This document shows positions 51,557 to 62,317 of a stretch of DNA of 64,000 bases, piece after piece. Below the pieces are notes generated by a model. That model had not been told where the DNA came from, made no database searches, and saw only the letters and a program-made list of their open reading frames with translations. Each line of letters starts with the position of its first letter. The stretch's first letter is position 1. The stretch comes from Neorhizobium tomejilense (GTDB taxonomy: Bacteria > Pseudomonadota > Alphaproteobacteria > Rhizobiales > Rhizobiaceae), in the NCBI GenBank assembly GCA_002968845.1, contig PVBG01000016.1:62001-126000 (forward strand), given 5' to 3'. The position numbers and the translations under genes are program-made.

Positions 51557-52942
51557 ATGAGCATTTCGCTCAGGTTCTACAATACGCTGACCCGTGAAAA
51601 GACGGCGTTCGCGCCGATCGACCCCCAGAACGTACGCATGTATGTCTGCGGCCCGACGGTCTACGACTACGCCCATATCGGCAATGCCCGACCGGCCATC
51701 GTCTTCGACGTGCTCTTCCGGCTGCTCCGCCATGTCTATGGCGAGGCCCACGTCACCTATGCCCGCAACATCACCGACGTCGACGACAAGATCAACGCGC
51801 GGGCGCTGCGCGACCATCCCGGCCTGCCGCTCAACGAGGCGATCCGCCTCGTCACGGAAAAGACCGAGACGCAGTACCACGAGGACATCGCCCTGCTCGG
51901 CAACCTGGAGCCGACCGTCGAGCCGCGTGCCACCGACACCATTGCCGAGATGATCGAGATCATCGAGAAGCTGATCGGCAACGGCCATGCCTATGTGGCA
52001 AAAGGCGAAGTGCTGTTCGATACCAAGTCGATGGCCGACTACGGCCAGCTTTCCAAACGTCCGCTCGACGAGCAGCAGGCCGGCGCCCGCGTCGCGGTCG
52101 ATGCGCACAAGAAAAACCCGAGCGATTTCGTGCTGTGGAAGCTCTCCTCCCACAACGAACCCGGCTGGGAAAGCCCCTGGGGTCGCGGCCGTCCGGGCTG
52201 GCATATCGAGTGCTCGGCGATGAGCCGGCGTTATCTCGGCGAAGTGTTCGACATCCATGGCGGCGGGCTCGACCTGATCTTCCCGCACCATGAAAACGAG
52301 ATCGCCCAGTCGCGCTGCGCCCACGGCACAGAGGTGATGGCGAATGTCTGGATGCACAACGGCTTCGTGCAGGTCGAAGGCCGCAAGATGTCGAAGTCCG
52401 AGGGCAATTTCATCACCATCTACGATCTGCTCCACACCGAAAAATTCGGCGGCCGCCAGTGGCCGGGCGAGGTGCTGCGGCTTGCCATGCTGATGACGCA
52501 CTACCGCGAGCCGATCGATTTTTCGGTGAAGCGGCTGGAAGAAGCCGAACGCCTTCTCGCCAAGTGGCCAGCGGCGGAAACCTCCGATGCCACGCCCTGC
52601 GATACGGTGATCAACGCGCTTGCCGACGACCTCAACACGGTCGCCGCCGTGCAGGCGCTGCACGCGCTGGCGCAGGAGGCCCACGGCGACCCTGACGCAC
52701 TTGCGGTGTTTGCCGCCAGCGCGGCATTTCTCGGGGTGCTGCCTGAGAAAACCGAGGTCGACGAGGCACTGGCGTCCGCCGTCGATGCCCTGGTCGCCCT
52801 GCGGCTCGAAATGCTGAAGGCGAAAAATTTCGCCGAGGCCGACAAGATCCGCAACGAACTGTCGGACAAGGGTATCCAGCTGAAAGACGGCAAGGACCCG
52901 GCAACCGGTGAGAGGGTGACGACCTGGGAGGTGAAGCGGTAG
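51557..52942 (+). CDS. cysS: Cysteinyl-tRNA synthetase
   Basis: A 461-residue class I synthetase: [18 protein letters not shown] holds the first zinc Cys and the HIGH-like signature, GWHIECSAM the second Cys, [10 protein letters not shown] the zinc His and Glu residues, and KMSKSEGN the KMSKS loop. GGGGAG precedes ATG 51557. The frame upstream to 51425 is not coding. It lies between two repeat elements. Confidence 0.97.
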   Translation: MSISLRFYNTLTREKTAFAPIDPQNVRMYVCGPTVYDYAHIGNARPAIVFDVLFRLLRHVYGEAHVTYARNITDVDDKINARALRDHPGLPLNEAIRLVTEKTETQYHEDIALLGNLEPTVEPRATDTIAEMIEIIEKLIGNGHAYVAKGEVLFDTKSMADYGQLSKRPLDEQQAGARVAVDAHKKNPSDFVLWKLSSHNEPGWESPWGRGRPGWHIECSAMSRRYLGEVFDIHGGGLDLIFPHHENEIAQSRCAHGTEVMANVWMHNGFVQVEGRKMSKSEGNFITIYDLLHTEKFGGRQWPGEVLRLAMLMTHYREPIDFSVKRLEEAERLLAKWPAAETSDATPCDTVINALADDLNTVAAVQALHALAQEAHGDPDALAVFAASAAFLGVLPEKTEVDEALASAVDALVALRLEMLKAKNFAEADKIRNELSDKGIQLKDGKDPATGERVTTWEVKR

Positions 52943-52965
52943 GATGGAGTTGGCGCCCGGAGATA

Positions 52966-53239
52966 CCCCCCTCTGCCCTGCCGGGCATCTCCCCCACAAG
53001 GGGGGAGATCGGCTGGGCGCGCCCGCTTGCCCGGACATTGATCGCCGCCATTGCCGCCCCCGCACCCTAAAACGCCGGCACTCCAATTCGCAGCGGCAAG
53101 TAGGTTTTCCAAATTTTGAAAACCTACTTGCCTCGCAAAAATACCTATCCCAGATTGCGACATCCAATGTGAGCGCGAGCGTTTGCCACAATCCGATCTC
53201 CCCCCTTGTGGGGGAGATGTCCGGCAGGACAGAGGGGGG
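52966..53239. repeat. Intergenic inverted-repeat element, copy B
   Basis: The left arm (52966-53012) and right arm (53193-53239) are reverse complements over 47 bases with two mismatches, the same family as copy A. The 180-base interior carries another palindrome (53095-53132). The element fills almost the whole gap between cysS and the DUF559 gene. Confidence 0.85.
53095..53132. repeat. 15-bp inverted repeat inside copy B
   Basis: GGCAAGTAGGTTTTC (53095-53109) and GAAAACCTACTTGCC (53118-53132) are exact complements with an 8-base AT-rich spacer. The AT-rich sequence contrasts with the surrounding element, which suggests a nested insertion. Confidence 0.7.
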
Positions 53240-53273
53240 TAACCGCGCGCTGCCCGCAGACAAGGAGCATGAC

Positions 53274-53636
53274 ATGCCACATGCCCCAGTCCCGCCGCAA
53301 CGTCGCGCCAACGCCCGGCGCATGCGCAAAGCCTTGACCGATGCCGAACTGAAGCTCTGGAACGAATTGCGCGCCCACCGCCTGATGGGCCTGAGTTTCC
53401 GCCGCCAGGTGCCGATCGCCGGCTATATCGTCGACTTCGCCTGCCCGATGCATCATCTCATTGTTGAGGTCGATGGTTCGCAGCACGGCAACGACGATGA
53501 TCTGCGGTATGATATCGTCAGGACCGAACGTCTAGAGCGAGATGGCTGGACGGTGCTGCGCTTCTGGAACGACGACGTTCTGAAGGACATCGACAATGTC
53601 TGTCTCCATATCCTGAAAATTATTGGGGAGGCCTGA
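53274..53636 (+). CDS. DUF559 endonuclease-like protein
   Basis: A 120-residue protein: ANARRMRKALTDAELKLWNE, then LRAHRLMGLSFRRQVPIAGY, IVDFACPMHHLIVEVDGSQH and RDGWTVLRFWNDDVL match DUF559, a very-short-patch-repair-like PD-(D/E)xK fold; the catalytic-type E and D lie in FACPMHHLIVEVDG. The in vivo role is unknown. ATG 53274 has AAGGAG 7 nt upstream. It starts 2 bases before the GFA genes end-to-end run and directly after repeat copy B. Confidence 0.88.
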   Translation: MPHAPVPPQRRANARRMRKALTDAELKLWNELRAHRLMGLSFRRQVPIAGYIVDFACPMHHLIVEVDGSQHGNDDDLRYDIVRTERLERDGWTVLRFWNDDVLKDIDNVCLHILKIIGEA

Positions 53637-53638
53637 AG

Positions 53639-54136
53639 ATGACCCAGATCCACACCGGCGGGTGCCAGTGCGGGGCGGTACGCTACCGGGCAGAGGGCGA
53701 GATCGGGTTTCCGCATCTGTGCCATTGCCGCATGTGCCAGAAGGCGGCCGGCAATTATTTCATGCCGCTCGGCGGGGTGATGCATGAAAACTTCAAGCTG
53801 ACGCGCGGCGAGCCGGCTTGGTTCCGGTCGTCGGAAACCGTGCGGCGCGGGTTCTGCGAAAAATGCGGCACGCCGCTCTTTTATGACGGGTCGAGCGATC
53901 ATATGAGCATCACGCTCGGTTCGCTCGACGATCCGCAATCGGTGAAGCCGGAGCTGCAGACCAATCTTGCCCATAAGATGTCCTGGTTCGGCGAGCTCGA
54001 TCACCTACAGCACGATAACGCCATGGACATAACCGAGGAACAGGAAAAGACTGTCTCGGCCAGCAGCAACCAGCACCCCGACCACGACACCGAGGTCTGG
54101 CCTCCAGGCAATCGACATGCGGAGGGTCAATCATGA
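53639..54136 (+). CDS. GFA/CENP-V family zinc protein 1
   Basis: A 165-residue member of the glutathione-dependent formaldehyde-activating (Gfa) fold: GGCQCGAVRYR, CHCRMCQKAAGN and GFCEKCGTPLFYDG give the seven-cysteine zinc pattern. Activity on formaldehyde-glutathione is disputed for the family; they may act on small aldehydes or be structural. It starts 2 bases after the DUF559 stop and overlaps the next paralogue by ATGA. Confidence 0.93.
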   Translation: MTQIHTGGCQCGAVRYRAEGEIGFPHLCHCRMCQKAAGNYFMPLGGVMHENFKLTRGEPAWFRSSETVRRGFCEKCGTPLFYDGSSDHMSITLGSLDDPQSVKPELQTNLAHKMSWFGELDHLQHDNAMDITEEQEKTVSASSNQHPDHDTEVWPPGNRHAEGQS

Positions 54137-54641
54137 GCGATACCATCCGAACCGGCGGCTGCCAGTGCGGCGCGATCCGCTTCCGGCTTGAAGGTGAGCC
54201 GTTCGATTCTTCGGTCTGCCATTGCCGAATGTGCCAGAAGGCCTTCGGCGCCTATTATGCGCCGCTGGTGGCGACCGGCGAGGCAAAGCTCACCTGGACG
54301 CGCGGCGAACTGAAATATTTCCAGTCGTCGAACCACGTCCGGCGCGGCTTCTGCGGGGACTGCGGCACGCCGATGACCTACGAGGCGGCGGACGGGATCG
54401 CGATCTCCGCCGGCAGCTTCGACGACCCGACCCTGCTGCCGCCGGTCGTGCAGTTCGGCGTCGAGGGCAAACTTCCCTTCGTCGACCGGCTGTCCGAATT
54501 GCCGGCGCGCCACACGATGGATGATATCGACACCGCCCCCTTCCTGGCCGATATCGTCTCCTATCAGCATCCCGACCACGACACCGAAATCTGGCCGCCG
54601 GAGAGCGGCCCGCCAGAAAACCAGCCACCGGAGAACAAGCG

Positions 54642-54645
<4 letters not shown>
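54133..54645 (+). CDS. GFA/CENP-V family zinc protein 2
   Basis: A 170-residue paralogue with GGCQCGAIRFR, CHCRMCQKAFGAYYAPLV and GFCGDCGTPMTYEA. The proline-rich C-terminus (PPESGPPENQPPENK) is unlike its neighbours. Start and stop overlap the adjacent paralogues by four bases each, so all three are translationally coupled. Confidence 0.93.
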
Positions 54646-56074
<1,429 letters not shown>

Positions 56075-56085
56075 GGAAATAAAGA

Positions 56086-56205
56086 CCCCCTCTGGCCTGC
56101 CGGCCATCTCCCCCACAAGGGGGGCGAAGACTCGCGGCGCTCTCGTGCCTCAATGAGTCGTCGGAGGCGCGGCAGGTTAAGCCCCTCCCCCTTGTGGGGA
56201 GGGGC
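56086..56205. repeat. Intergenic repeat element, copy C (one degenerate, one different arm)
   Basis: The left end (56086-56126) resembles the left arm of copies A and B (CCCCCTCTGGCCTGCCGGCC, then ATCTCCCCCACAAGGGGGG) with several changes. The right end is a different hairpin, GCCCCTCCCC/GGGGAGGGGC with loop CTTGT (56181-56205). It appears to be a mosaic of two repeat types. Confidence 0.7.
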
Positions 56206-56245
56206 CTTGTAAATACGATGCAACACCGCTCCAGGAGGAGCACCC

Positions 56246-57862
56246 ATGACACGCGAACGCATCTATCTCTTCGACACCACGCTGCGCGACGGGCAACAGA
56301 CCCCCGGCGTCGATTTTTCCGTCGAGGACAAGATCGCCATCTCCAACCTGCTGGACGAATTCGGCCTCGATTATGTCGAGGGCGGTTATCCCGGCGCCAA
56401 CCCGACCGACACCGCCTTCTTCTCGCAGAAGCGCACGGTGAAATCGAAATTCGTCGCTTTCGGCATGACCAAGCGAGCCGGTGTTTCCGCCTCGAACGAT
56501 CCGGGGCTGGCCGTCCTGCTGCAGGCGAAAAGCGACGCCACCTGTTTCGTCGCGAAAAGCTGGGACTATCACGTGCGAGTCGCGCTCGGCTGTACGAACG
56601 AGGAGAACCTCGAGGCGATCCGCGACAGCGTCGAGGCTGCCCGCGGCGCGGCCAAGGAAGCGCTGGTAGATTGCGAGCATTTCTTCGACGGCTACAAGGC
56701 CAATCCCGAATATGCGCTTGCCTGCGCCAGGACGGCTTATGAAGCCGGTGCGCGCTGGGTGGTGCTCTGCGACACCAATGGCGGCACCCAGCCGGGCGAA
56801 ATCCGCGCCATCGTCGAGGCGGTGATCGCGTCGGGCATTCCTGGCGCCTCGCTCGGCATCCATGCTCATGACGATACCGGCCAGGCGGTCGCCAATTCGC
56901 TCGCCGCAATCGAGGCGGGCTGTCGGCAGATCCAGGGGACGCTGAACGGCATCGGCGAGCGCTGCGGCAATGCCAATCTGGTGACGATCATCGCGACGCT
57001 TGCCCTGAAGGACGCTTTCGCCACCCGGTTCGAGACGGCGATCGACGCGGAGCGGCTGACCGGGCTCACCCGCCTCAGCCACGCCTTCGACGAGCTCTTG
57101 AACCGGTCACCGAACCACCAGAGCCCTTACGTCGGCGCGTCTGCCTTCGCCACCAAGGCCGGCATCCACGCCTCGGCGCTGCTCAAGGACCCGCGCACCT
57201 ATGAACACGTGACGCCGGAAAGTGTCGGCAACCTGCGCAAGGTGATGGTGTCCGATCAGGGCGGCAAGTCGAACTTCATCAACGCGCTGAAGCGCCGCGG
57301 CATCGAGGTCGGCAAGGACGATCCGAAGCTCGACCAGTTGATCTCGATCGTCAAGGAACGCGAGGCGACCGGATACGCCTATGAAGGCGCCGACGCGAGT
57401 TTCGAGCTGCTCGCCCGCCGCACGCTCGGCACCATTCCGGAGTTCTTCTCCGTCGAAGGTTTTCGGGTGATGGTCGAGCGCCGGTTCGACAGCCACGGCC
57501 GCATCAAGATCGTCTCCGAAGCGGTGGTCAAACTCGTCGTCGACGGGCAGACGCTGATGTCGGTGGCCGAGGGCGACGGCCCGGTCAACGCGCTCGACCG
57601 GGCGCTGCGCAAGGATTTCGGCAAATACCAGCACGAGATCGACGACCTGGTGCTCGCCGACTTCAAGGTGCGTATCCTCAACGGCGGCACAGAGGCGATC
57701 ACCCGCGTGCTGATCGAATCCACCGACGGCGACGGCGTGCGCTGGTGGACGGTCGGCGTCTCGGAAAACATCATCGACGCCTCGTTCCAGGCGCTGATGG
57801 ATTCGGTCATCTACAAGCTGATGAAGAACCGGGAGCTCGCGGGCAAGATCGCGGCGGAGTGA
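56246..57862 (+). CDS. cimA: Citramalate synthase
   Basis: A 538-residue DRE-TIM enzyme: FDTTLRDGQQTPGVDFSVED (metal Asp and catalytic Arg), GGYPGANPTD, LCDTNGGTQPGE and IHAHDDTGQAVAN (metal His-x-His), then a LeuA-type regulatory domain. It joins pyruvate and acetyl-CoA to citramalate for isoleucine synthesis; LeuA homocitrate-type relatives are the main alternative, but YVEGGYPGAN is characteristic of CimA. ATG 56246 has AGGAGGAG upstream. Confidence 0.94.
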   Translation: MTRERIYLFDTTLRDGQQTPGVDFSVEDKIAISNLLDEFGLDYVEGGYPGANPTDTAFFSQKRTVKSKFVAFGMTKRAGVSASNDPGLAVLLQAKSDATCFVAKSWDYHVRVALGCTNEENLEAIRDSVEAARGAAKEALVDCEHFFDGYKANPEYALACARTAYEAGARWVVLCDTNGGTQPGEIRAIVEAVIASGIPGASLGIHAHDDTGQAVANSLAAIEAGCRQIQGTLNGIGERCGNANLVTIIATLALKDAFATRFETAIDAERLTGLTRLSHAFDELLNRSPNHQSPYVGASAFATKAGIHASALLKDPRTYEHVTPESVGNLRKVMVSDQGGKSNFINALKRRGIEVGKDDPKLDQLISIVKEREATGYAYEGADASFELLARRTLGTIPEFFSVEGFRVMVERRFDSHGRIKIVSEAVVKLVVDGQTLMSVAEGDGPVNALDRALRKDFGKYQHEIDDLVLADFKVRILNGGTEAITRVLIESTDGDGVRWWTVGVSENIIDASFQALMDSVIYKLMKNRELAGKIAAE

Positions 57863-57906
57863 GGCTGGAAGGGCGAGGCTGAGGCCGCCTCGCCATGTTC
57901 GAACCT

Positions 57907-58872
57907 TCACCGCCCGGCCATTTCGCGCAGGTCCTGGATGAGGCCGCCGGGACCAGTCTCGGCTGTCGCCGCGACGCCGATTTTGGTCAGCCAGCACCAC
58001 ATGCTGGTGCGATGGAAAAGGGTGTAGAGCCACAGCGCCCGCTCCATATCCGGATGGTCGGTCCGGCCGTAACCGTCAAGGATGGGCCGGTGGCTGCGCG
58101 GGTCCTCGTGCGAGGAGCAGAACAGGGCCTTGGCCAGATCGAAGAGCCTGTCCCCTGCCCGCGCATTGCCGAAATCGATGAGCCCGCTCAGCCGAAGATC
58201 TCCGGCACCGTCGCGCAACGCGAGCACATTGCCCTGATGGAAGTCATCGTGGCAGAGCACGGGGCCGCCGTTTTCGGCCAGGAGATCGAAACTGCCTTCG
58301 GCAAGGCGCTGCAGGTTTCGCCCGAGTTCGGCATCGCCGCCGAGATCGCGAAAACGCCGGAACACGTCTTCGAACGCCGCCGTCATATAGTCCGCATTGG
58401 TCGGACACGGCTTGTCGATCCCGTCGCCACGAATGTAGCCATAGGCTGGCATCGGCACGGCGTGAACCTGCCTCAGCAGCTCTCCCATCTGCCGATAAGC
58501 CTGCGCGATATCCGGTTCGCCCATCCAGTGGCGGAGCGAACGGCCGGGCAACAACGTCAACAGAGCGTAGCGCAACGGCAGGAGGGTGCGTGTTTCGTCG
58601 ACCCTCAACCACCGGGGAACAGGGGGTATCAGCCCTTCCAGCCAGCCGGCCACCAGGTTCTCCTTCTTCGGCAGCCATTCGGGTTCATCCGGATAGATTT
58701 TGAGGACAAGCGAGCTGTGCTCGGCCCGCACGAGATCAATCCTGTAAACCTCGGTACTGCCGCCCTCGAGTCTGCTGAAACCGCTGGCGACAAAACCACG
58801 ATCGAGGTGCCGGACGAGCCGATCAACGGTTTCGCCGTCGAGTTCGAGGGTCGTTCTTCGCTGCGGCGCCAT
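57907..58872 (-). CDS. Aminoglycoside phosphotransferase-like kinase (APH family)
   Basis: A 321-residue protein with the APH/choline-kinase fold. The catalytic loop CHDDFHQGNVL has the H-x-D-x4-N pattern and LIDFGNARAGD carries the metal-binding Asp. The N-lobe Lys lies in SLVLKIYPDEPEW. Members act on antibiotics, choline, homoserine or fructosamine; the substrate is unknown here. ATG 58872 with GGTGG upstream or GTG 58878 could be the start. Confidence 0.85.
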   Translation of the reverse strand: MAPQRRTTLELDGETVDRLVRHLDRGFVASGFSRLEGGSTEVYRIDLVRAEHSSLVLKIYPDEPEWLPKKENLVAGWLEGLIPPVPRWLRVDETRTLLPLRYALLTLLPGRSLRHWMGEPDIAQAYRQMGELLRQVHAVPMPAYGYIRGDGIDKPCPTNADYMTAAFEDVFRRFRDLGGDAELGRNLQRLAEGSFDLLAENGGPVLCHDDFHQGNVLALRDGAGDLRLSGLIDFGNARAGDRLFDLAKALFCSSHEDPRSHRPILDGYGRTDHPDMERALWLYTLFHRTSMWCWLTKIGVAATAETGPGGLIQDLREMAGR

Positions 58873-59015
58873 TTCCACCGTCCGATGATTGCTATATTGG
58901 GTTACCCACTATCGACACTGTTGGAGCGTGGACAACGCGGTTCTCCATAAACCACGCAATCGCAACCTGCGGAAAGCCTGCCCATGACGGCGTCCCCGAA
59001 TTTTCGTACCGAACC

Positions 59016-60038
59016 TTGACCGGCTCCAACCCGCCCTCATCGCTCGAATTGCTTGGCTGGTCCGATTTCTTTGCGGCTCAGGTCGAGCCGGGCGAAGCGG
59101 ATCTCGTACCCCGGCGCGTCGCTTCGGTTCACCGGGCGCGCATCGATGCGATCGACATCAGCGGGCCAGTCGAGATCGAACTTCCGCCCAATAGCAATAC
59201 CGCGGATTTTGCGGTGGGCGACTGGGTTCTTGCCGATCCTCTGACGGGCATGCTGGTGCGCCGTCTCGACCGGAAAACCGTGTTTCAACGGCGTGCGGAA
59301 GGCGGGCACGGCCAGCAGCTTGCCGCGGCCAATGTCGATACGCTGTTCATCGTCACGTCGTGCAATGCCGATTTCAACCCGGGGCGGCTGGAACGCTACC
59401 TGATCATGGCCAACCAGGCCGCGACCAATCCGGTGATCGTGCTGACCAAGGCCGACACGGTCGAAGATGCCGGCCCGTTCGAGCAGCAGGCCAAGGCGCT
59501 GCAGCGTGACCTGCCGGTGGTCGTCCTCAATGCGCGTACAGCGGATGCCGTTGCCTTGCTGAAGCCCTGGTGCGGCGTCGGGCAGACCGTAGCGCTTGTC
59601 GGTTCCTCCGGAGTCGGAAAGTCGACGCTGGTGAACACCCTGGCCGGCCCTCAATCTGACACGATGCAGAAGACCGGAAGCATCCGCGAACGTGATGCAA
59701 AGGGGCGTCACACCACGACGGCACGATCGCTGCACGCGATCGCCGGCGGCGGCTGGGTAATCGATACGCCGGGTATTCGGACGCTTTATGTCAGCGACGT
59801 CACCGACGGCATCGATACGCTGTTTGCCGAAATCACCGATCTGGCGCCAAATTGCCGGTTTCGCGATTGCACCCACGCCCACGAACCGGGCTGCGCCGTG
59901 CAGGCGGCCGTTGCCAAAGGCGAACTTTCCGCCGAGCGCCTGGAACGCTGGCGCAGCCTGCTTGCGGAAAACCGCGACAGGACGCCGGTGATGAGCGGGC
60001 CAAAGGGCAACAAGATCGTCCGCAAGAAGAAATACTGA
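59016..60038 (+). CDS. rsgA: Ribosome small subunit-dependent GTPase A
   Basis: A 340-residue circularly permuted GTPase: an N-terminal OB fold, then VLTKADT (G4), the P-loop GSSGVGKSTLVN, DTPGIR (G3) and a zinc knuckle CRFRDCTHAHEPGC. RsgA helps late 30S maturation. The only start at the homology is a TTG at 59016 without a ribosome binding site; an 11-codon ATG reading at 58984 ends with TGA overlapping this TTG, so coupled translation is possible. The start is therefore uncertain. Confidence 0.92.
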   Translation: MTGSNPPSSLELLGWSDFFAAQVEPGEADLVPRRVASVHRARIDAIDISGPVEIELPPNSNTADFAVGDWVLADPLTGMLVRRLDRKTVFQRRAEGGHGQQLAAANVDTLFIVTSCNADFNPGRLERYLIMANQAATNPVIVLTKADTVEDAGPFEQQAKALQRDLPVVVLNARTADAVALLKPWCGVGQTVALVGSSGVGKSTLVNTLAGPQSDTMQKTGSIRERDAKGRHTTTARSLHAIAGGGWVIDTPGIRTLYVSDVTDGIDTLFAEITDLAPNCRFRDCTHAHEPGCAVQAAVAKGELSAERLERWRSLLAENRDRTPVMSGPKGNKIVRKKKY

Positions 60039-60266
60039 AGGTTTCGCGCGCGAATACCGTCCCAGCAGGAAGTAGCAGGCGGCCCCGAATCCTGTAGCCC
60101 CCATCCGGGCCATTGTATTTCAGGGGCTTTCGTACCATATAGACGGCACATTGAGGCAGCCGCTCGCGGTAATGACGCAGCAGCGCCTGGCAACCAACCC
60201 CCTCACTATTTCATTAATCCAAAGAGGCTTCGGCATTCTGCCGGAGCATCGAGATCGGAGACGTTC

Positions 60267-60425
60267 ATGTCTGATAAAAAAACAAACACCCCGGACCAGC
60301 CTTACCAGCCCATCCCCTTTGCCAAGAAGCATCGCATTTCGGTTGAGGATGCGAAGGCGATCATCGAAAAGCACGGCGCAGACCGGAAGTCGGCCGACAA
60401 GGAAGCACGGCGCGTAGCCGTCTAA
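60267..60425 (+). CDS. Small basic protein of 52 residues
   Basis: ATG 60267 is preceded by GGAG at 6 nt. The protein reads MSDKKTNTPDQPYQPIPFAK, then KHRISVEDAKAIIEKHGADR and ends ADKEARRVAV. The ISVEDAKAIIEKHG run looks like a helix-turn-helix-like or DUF3606-type pair of helices. A lysine-rich, proline-containing N-terminus precedes it. No function known. The unit is short but has good codon usage and its own start signal. The upstream 228 bases (60039-60266) hold no other clear feature. Confidence 0.7.
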   Translation: MSDKKTNTPDQPYQPIPFAKKHRISVEDAKAIIEKHGADRKSADKEARRVAV

Positions 60426-60481
60426 TCCTTCTCGCCTGCAAGACGACTGGAAGAACCGGAGACTGAGGATGCCGCACCCGG

Positions 60482-61171
60482 CTATTGAACCTTCAGTCCC
60501 AGTTCCGCCAGGATATCTCCGGCCTGCTGCCGCGAGATCGTCGCTCCCTTGAACTTCCTGGCGTCGATCAGCTTCAGTCCGCCGAGGTCCGCACCGCGCA
60601 GATCGGCCCCTTCGAACCTGGCATCGACGAGCCCCGTGTCACGCAGGCTGCAGCCGTCGAACACGACGTCGCGAAAATCGCATTTCGACAGATCGGCCAT
60701 GCCGAAATCGACCCGCTCGATCCGGGACTTCCGGAACGACAGTGCGGGAAGTCTCGCCTGCGCCAGGATGGTCTCCTTGAACGACAGGCCAAGCGACGCG
60801 ATCCGCGTCAGGTTGGCACCGGTCAGCTTGCAGCCGACGAACCGGGTGTCGTTCATTTTGGCTTCCAAAAAAGCGGCGTTGTTGAAGTCGCAATTCCGGA
60901 ACTCCACCTCCGCGAGGTTGGCGCCTGTAAAATTGGCGAACGGCCCCCGGCACCCCTCGAACTTCGCCCCTTCCAGGTCCGCGGCCCGCAGATTGACGGT
61001 CGTCATCCTGCAGTTTCGAAATTCCCAGCGCTGAAGATCGAGCCCCGACAGGTCCGCTTCGTCCAGCGTGCACCCCTTCAGGACCACCGTGTTTCCGGTG
61101 GCCGTAAAGCCAAGCACCTCCGCGCGTCCGATCCGTTGTTCGGAAACCTCGATGGGATCCTGCTCCGCCAT
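60482..61171 (-). CDS. Pentapeptide repeat protein
   Basis: A 229-residue protein built from A(D/N)LxG/F pentapeptide repeats from about residue 30 to 205 (for example CTLDEADLSGLDLQRWEFRN, FANFTGANLAEVEFRNCDFN and ADLSKCDFRDVVFDGCSLRD), which form a right-handed quadrilateral beta-helix. A short non-repeat N-terminus with EVSEQRIGRAEVLG and a C-terminal cap with ISRQQAGDILAELGL follow the McbG/Qnr pattern; such proteins can protect gyrase, but this is inference. ATG 61171 has GGAGGCGAGG upstream. Confidence 0.88.
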   Translation of the reverse strand: MAEQDPIEVSEQRIGRAEVLGFTATGNTVVLKGCTLDEADLSGLDLQRWEFRNCRMTTVNLRAADLEGAKFEGCRGPFANFTGANLAEVEFRNCDFNNAAFLEAKMNDTRFVGCKLTGANLTRIASLGLSFKETILAQARLPALSFRKSRIERVDFGMADLSKCDFRDVVFDGCSLRDTGLVDARFEGADLRGADLGGLKLIDARKFKGATISRQQAGDILAELGLKVQ

Positions 61172-61292
61172 GACCCTCGCCTCCGCCGACATTCGTGCGC
61201 GTGATTGATCAGAGATTCGGGCTGGAAACAATCGGCGAGGCGAAACGGTGCGGCACACTCCCCACGATTGGTCGCCTTAAGTGGGGCCCCCC

Positions 61293-62165
61293 TCACACCT
61301 CCTCGAACGACAGCCCCCAATCTTCCTCGCCATACCACTCGCCCTGCTGAGGCGGCCGATGCCAGCGCAGGCTGCGGACCTGATAGCCGCGGCGGGAGCG
61401 GAAGGCTTCCGCCAGCCCCTCGTGACGGCCTGGCGGAGGTGGCTGCTGGCCTTCCGCCCAGACGAAGGAGACCGGCTGCAGGAACCTGGCGCCCAAACCC
61501 GACGCTCGCCGGTCGATCATCAGGAAACCCGCGGAACGGGTAAACCCGCTCCGCCGGCCGTTGTCGATCGCCGGAAAGCCGAGCGGGAAGAGCGTGCGCC
61601 CGGAAACCGCGAGATTGTCGATCCAGGCGGCCGACGGGTGGTCGAGCGCGAAATTGGCGTAGATCACGTCCGCGTCCTCCTTCGGCCATTCTGTCGCGTC
61701 ACCGCGGACGAGTTCGACATTCGCGTAACCCGCCAGGTTCTGCCGTGCCTTGTCCGCGAGAGCCTCGTCATATTCAACGGCGATCACCCGGCCCGACGGC
61801 CCCACCAGCTCGGCGATGATGGCCGTGTAATATCCGGTCCCGGCGCCGAGATGAGCGACGGTCTCTCCTTCGCGGATGCCGAGCGCGTGAAGGGCCCCGG
61901 CATGCAGCGACGGCATGCCGTTGTTGACGCCCCGGCCCGTATCCAGCCCGACCAGCACATCCTGGTAAAGCACCAGCGGGTCGGTGGAGGCGAGCTCCCG
62001 GTAGTTGCGAAAGTCGTTGTAGACCCAGGGCGGCGGGCCAATGAATTGTTCGCGCGGCACCTTCGCGAAGGCCGCGAAAAGGCGGGCGTCCGCACTCACG
62101 CCGGCCTTCGCCAGGATCTGGCGGGCATAGATCTGCCGGTGCAACGGCTGGCTTTCGAAATCCAT
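61293..62165 (-). CDS. Protein-L-isoaspartate methyltransferase-like protein
   Basis: A 290-residue SAM-dependent methyltransferase of the PCMT type: VPREQFIGPPPW, DVLVGLDTGRGVNNGMPSLH, then VAHLGAGTGYYTAIIAELVG (motif I) and VIAVEYDEALADKARQNLAG (motif II). Repair of isoaspartyl residues is the usual role, but residues differ from canonical Pcm and a 100-residue C-terminal extension is present, so another substrate is possible. ATG 62165 has GGAGGAG upstream. It is divergent from rarD. Confidence 0.87.
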   Translation of the reverse strand: MDFESQPLHRQIYARQILAKAGVSADARLFAAFAKVPREQFIGPPPWVYNDFRNYRELASTDPLVLYQDVLVGLDTGRGVNNGMPSLHAGALHALGIREGETVAHLGAGTGYYTAIIAELVGPSGRVIAVEYDEALADKARQNLAGYANVELVRGDATEWPKEDADVIYANFALDHPSAAWIDNLAVSGRTLFPLGFPAIDNGRRSGFTRSAGFLMIDRRASGLGARFLQPVSFVWAEGQQPPPPGRHEGLAEAFRSRRGYQVRSLRWHRPPQQGEWYGEEDWGLSFEEV

Positions 62166-62317
62166 CCAACTCCTCCGTTCTGACAAGGGCTCACTGTCGC
62201 AAGCCAAGCCGACAGAATCGCGACAAACGATAGGTTCTTCAATGAAATGAATTGGTCCGGCTCAACCTATTCGTTTAAACGGGGGATAACCAGAACAACA
62301 TACCGGAAACACCCCAC

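Noticed and set aside
51455-53329. A 624-codon open frame on the minus strand opposite cysS
   Set aside because: Antisense shadow of cysS running into repeat copy B; no domain recognised.
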